The position numbers were made by a program, and so were the translations under genes. This document shows positions 19,410-21,489 of a stretch of DNA of 21,489 nucleotides, piece after piece (positions within the stretch are counted from its first letter, which is position 1; each line of letters opens with the position of its first letter). This DNA is from Haplomitrium mnioides (Eukaryota > Marchantiophyta > Haplomitriopsida > Calobryales), in assembly GCA_049999725.1 (NCBI GenBank), contig JBNGIS010022766.1, positions 41,802 to 63,290 of the forward strand, in the 5' to 3' direction. A model generated the notes under the pieces. That model was not told where the DNA came from and searched no databases. It was given only the letters and a program-made list of their open reading frames with translations.

Positions 19410-20789
19410 GTGCTTGGAGTTCCTGAACCCAACTCCTTGGACGATACTTTTTCGGACTTGTGGGTTTCCCAAGTCTCTACTTTGCTCACTAGAGAGGTTA
19501 GCCATGATCCACCTTACAAGAAATTGGCTGCCAACCCTTGGTACAGCCATATGATTGCTTACCTCATAAGTGGCACTCTTCCTTCACATCTCAAGTCTGA
19601 TCAACGACAAGCCTTCACCAGATCGGATGCCTCTTACACTATTCTTTCTAGTATTCTCTATAAAATGGGTGTGGATGGCATCTTGAGAAGATGTCTCATA
19701 CCACTATAGACCATGCAGGTTTTACATGGCTGCCACACCTCTACGTATGGAGGACATTTTGCGGGCAAGTCCACTACCAGAAAAGTACTTTGCTCTGGTT
19801 ATTGGTGGCCTACCTTATTTGCAGATTCCCACAAATTTTCTCACACCTATGACACCTGCCAGAGAACAAGAAAGCCTACACATAATCTGGAGATGTCCTT
19901 AGTGTCTATCTTACCCCTATCTACTTTTGAGAAATGGGGAATGGATTTCATCGGTCCCATTATCCCACCTTCTCGCGCAAGACAAAGCCTGTATATACCG
20001 GCAACTACTGATTATGTTACCAAAAGGGCAGAAGCTATCACGCTTCCTGCTGATAATGCAATATCAGTTGCTTCATTCCTCTATTCCCAAGTTTTAACCA
20101 AATAGGGCTATACTTTAGAGCTGGTTAGTGATCGCGACACTCATTTTCTGAATGAGGTCATTGAAGCCTTCACAACTTTGTAATCCATCCGCCATCGCAC
20201 ATCTACACCATACCATTTTCAAGCAAATGGCCAGACAGAGAGTACTAACAAAATTTTGAAAGCCATACTAACCAAAACTGTCTCGTATCACAAATCTGAT
20301 TGGGATGAACATTTGCTTGTGGCCTTATGGGCTTATCACTCCATGACGAAGGTAGCTACAGGTTTTACACCATTCTACCTAGTCTACGGGCAAGAGGCAT
20401 TGCTGCCCATTGAAATATAGATCTTTTCCTTGAGGGTTGCCATTTCTAATCGATTAGGACCCTTATAGTCCTTGCAACACAAACTCGCAACCTTAGAACA
20501 ATTGCAAGAGGATAGGATTCAGGTCTCAGATTCGCACTTTGCTCATCATCACTGCATCAAGCTTACCCACGTTAAAACCATCACGATGCGCACATTTGTA
20601 ACCAATGACCTAGTTCTAGTTTTTGACATGAGATTCTTGCATTTTGCCCCCAAGTTTACGACACACTAGTCGGGCCCTTACAGGGTGACAGCTGTCCATC
20701 CCCATGGCTACCTCAGCTTTTCCACATTAGATGGTACAGTCTTGGCTGCCTCTGTAAATACCAATCGTGTTAAGCTCTATTATGTATGA
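19410..20789 (+). pseudogene. gypsy integrase with D,D35E triad
   Basis: This domain would insert the cDNA into the genome. The N-terminal zinc-binding part (STYGGHFAGK, then YWWPTLF, then TYDTCQRT) has Tyr in place of the first Cys of the CxxC pair. The core holds WGMDFIGP (Asp 19944-19946), VSDRDTHF (Asp 20130-20132) and ANGQTESTNK (Glu 20238-20240). The last two are separated by exactly 35 residues, so the D,D35E triad is complete. The C-terminal SGPYRV module is followed by the natural end NTNRVKLYYV and TGA at 20787-20789. No chromodomain follows. Five stops lie inside it, including TAG at 20103-20105 and TAG at 20667-20669, and another TAG at 19707-19709 precedes the zinc-binding part. 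Confidence 0.9.
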
Positions 20790-20831
20790 GTTGTATTGTT
20801 GGGCAGTGTCTGTAGAGTACCTTGCTCTTTA

Positions 20832-20877
20832 AACAACCGCTACTTTGAACCAGGAACAGGCTACTCAGAACATGAAC
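20832..20877 (+). repeat. Terminal motif after gypsy pol
   Basis: AACAACCGCTACTTTGAACC is identical over these 20 bases to the start of the 8437 motif and differs at one base from that at 1761 (minus strand). Similarity continues more weakly (GGAAC, then GCTACT) and fades by about 20877. It lies 43 bases after the pol stop, where a 3' LTR could begin. Confidence 0.7.
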
Positions 20878-21489
20878 TTTTTTTTTTGGGAAAAATTATG
20901 ATTTTTCATATCAAAAAACCTCAAAAACGAGGAAAATTTTGAAAAACAAAAAGTACATGAGTTTTTAAGGATTGTTTTTGGTCATTTCAGCAACCATAAT
21001 AGAGCAAAAGTCAATTTCGATATGCAAAATCAATCAATATTACCAAATTTTACGAAAACATTTGAAAACTCGAATTTGTTTAAAATCATAAAAATTAAGG
21101 TAAGTTTTCATCAAAAATTTACATTTATCATTGATTACAATTATAAGCGCAAAAGTTTAATTATATGTTCAAAAAAACTATTTTGAAATATGTTTGATTA
21201 TACAAACTTGAGGCGCACGTACACCTGGTGCTCTTTCAAATTTTTTTGTTGGAAAAATACTACAAAACACAAAGTTAAAGATTAAGCGGTCTAGAAGTCA
21301 AGGGAATGAGTTTGCAATGGTAAACAAAAAAACAAACAAAAAGAAACAGTGCATCGATTTAGGAGGTTCAAATACAACGTCAAGAAGAAAGGAAGCTTTC
21401 AAATTAAGTTGAAAATCCATGCAAGCAAAAGTGAATGTAGGCTTTCAAAAAGGTTCCAGCAATTAAAAATATTTCACAGTTCAACGAAG
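20878..21489. other. AT-rich non-coding region at the window end
   Basis: No open frame with recognisable content. It is rich in A and T runs such as AAAATTTTGAAAAAC. If the retrotransposon interpretation holds, this would be the 3' LTR. If the motif instead marks another methyltransferase element on the minus strand, this would be its AT-rich tail. By eye I could not align it with 8490-9100. Confidence 0.4.

Larger units (their letters stand above)
14848..20789 (+). mobile_element. Ty3/gypsy LTR retrotransposon gag-pol region, inactivated
   Basis: The domain order gag, protease, reverse transcriptase, RNase H, integrase defines the Ty3/gypsy superfamily. The integrase ends in a GPYRV module without a chromodomain, so it is a non-chromoviral lineage. 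The gag part starts in one frame and shifts at an A7 run near 15482-15488. Further shifts lie between about 16930 and 17420. From 17418 to the final TGA at 20787-20789 one frame is kept for about 1,120 codons, broken only by about thirteen in-frame stops. Two reverse transcriptase aspartates are changed. Flanking LTRs are not established; only the roughly 50-bp motif at 20832 is shared with 8437. The domains are annotated separately. Confidence 0.92.

Noticed and set aside
17418-20789. Alternative genetic code or stop readthrough, because many stops are TAG
   Set aside because: TGA and TAA also occur in frame, and catalytic residues are lost too. The methyltransferase copies show the same decay, so pseudogenisation explains the stops.

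Overview
The window looks like repeat-dense nuclear DNA from a eukaryote, most likely a land plant and possibly a non-seed plant. The lineage is an inference. The evidence is GT-AG introns of about 100 bp, Ty3/gypsy retroelements of plant type, AATAAA-type poly(A) signals, high AT content and a 100-N scaffold gap. I found no intact host gene, rRNA, tRNA or CRISPR array. Almost everything recognisable is a decayed mobile or repeated element.

The most unusual component is a family of related gene copies, present three times: A at 1-1761 (+), B at about 3190-1762 (-), and C at about 11715-8437 (-). They encode what looks like an amino-type DNA methyltransferase (N6-adenine or N4-cytosine class, permuted order with motif IV before motif I). 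Copy C shows the layout best. A long 5' exon is followed by a 633-bp intron filled with a 24-nt palindromic tandem array. Next come exon 2, a 99-bp intron, and exon 3 with the S-adenosylmethionine-binding motif. A poly(A) signal, a 37-nt tandem array, an AT-rich tail and a roughly 50-bp terminal motif follow. All copies carry stop codons or truncations, but introns and flanking arrays are kept, so amplification was DNA-based or through unspliced transcripts.

Layout: 1-1761 copy A with its 3' array, tail and a gap. 1762-3190 copy B, joined tail-to-tail with A. 3191-3954 unassigned. 3955-5543 (-) a decayed chromovirus integrase plus chromodomain. 5544-8436 unassigned AT-rich DNA. 8437-11715 copy C (-). 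11719-14847 unassigned. 14848-20789 (+) a nearly full-length but inactivated Ty3/gypsy gag-pol (gag, protease, reverse transcriptase, RNase H, integrase). 20832-21489 a further copy of the terminal motif and AT-rich DNA.

The terminal motif occurs in the same orientation at 8437 and 20832. It brackets a 12.4-kb block that holds the antisense methyltransferase copy C and the sense gag-pol. One reading is a single LTR retrotransposon that captured an antisense methyltransferase gene. The alternative is two independent elements lying next to each other. The sequence alone does not decide, because I could not see LTR similarity beyond about 50 bp.
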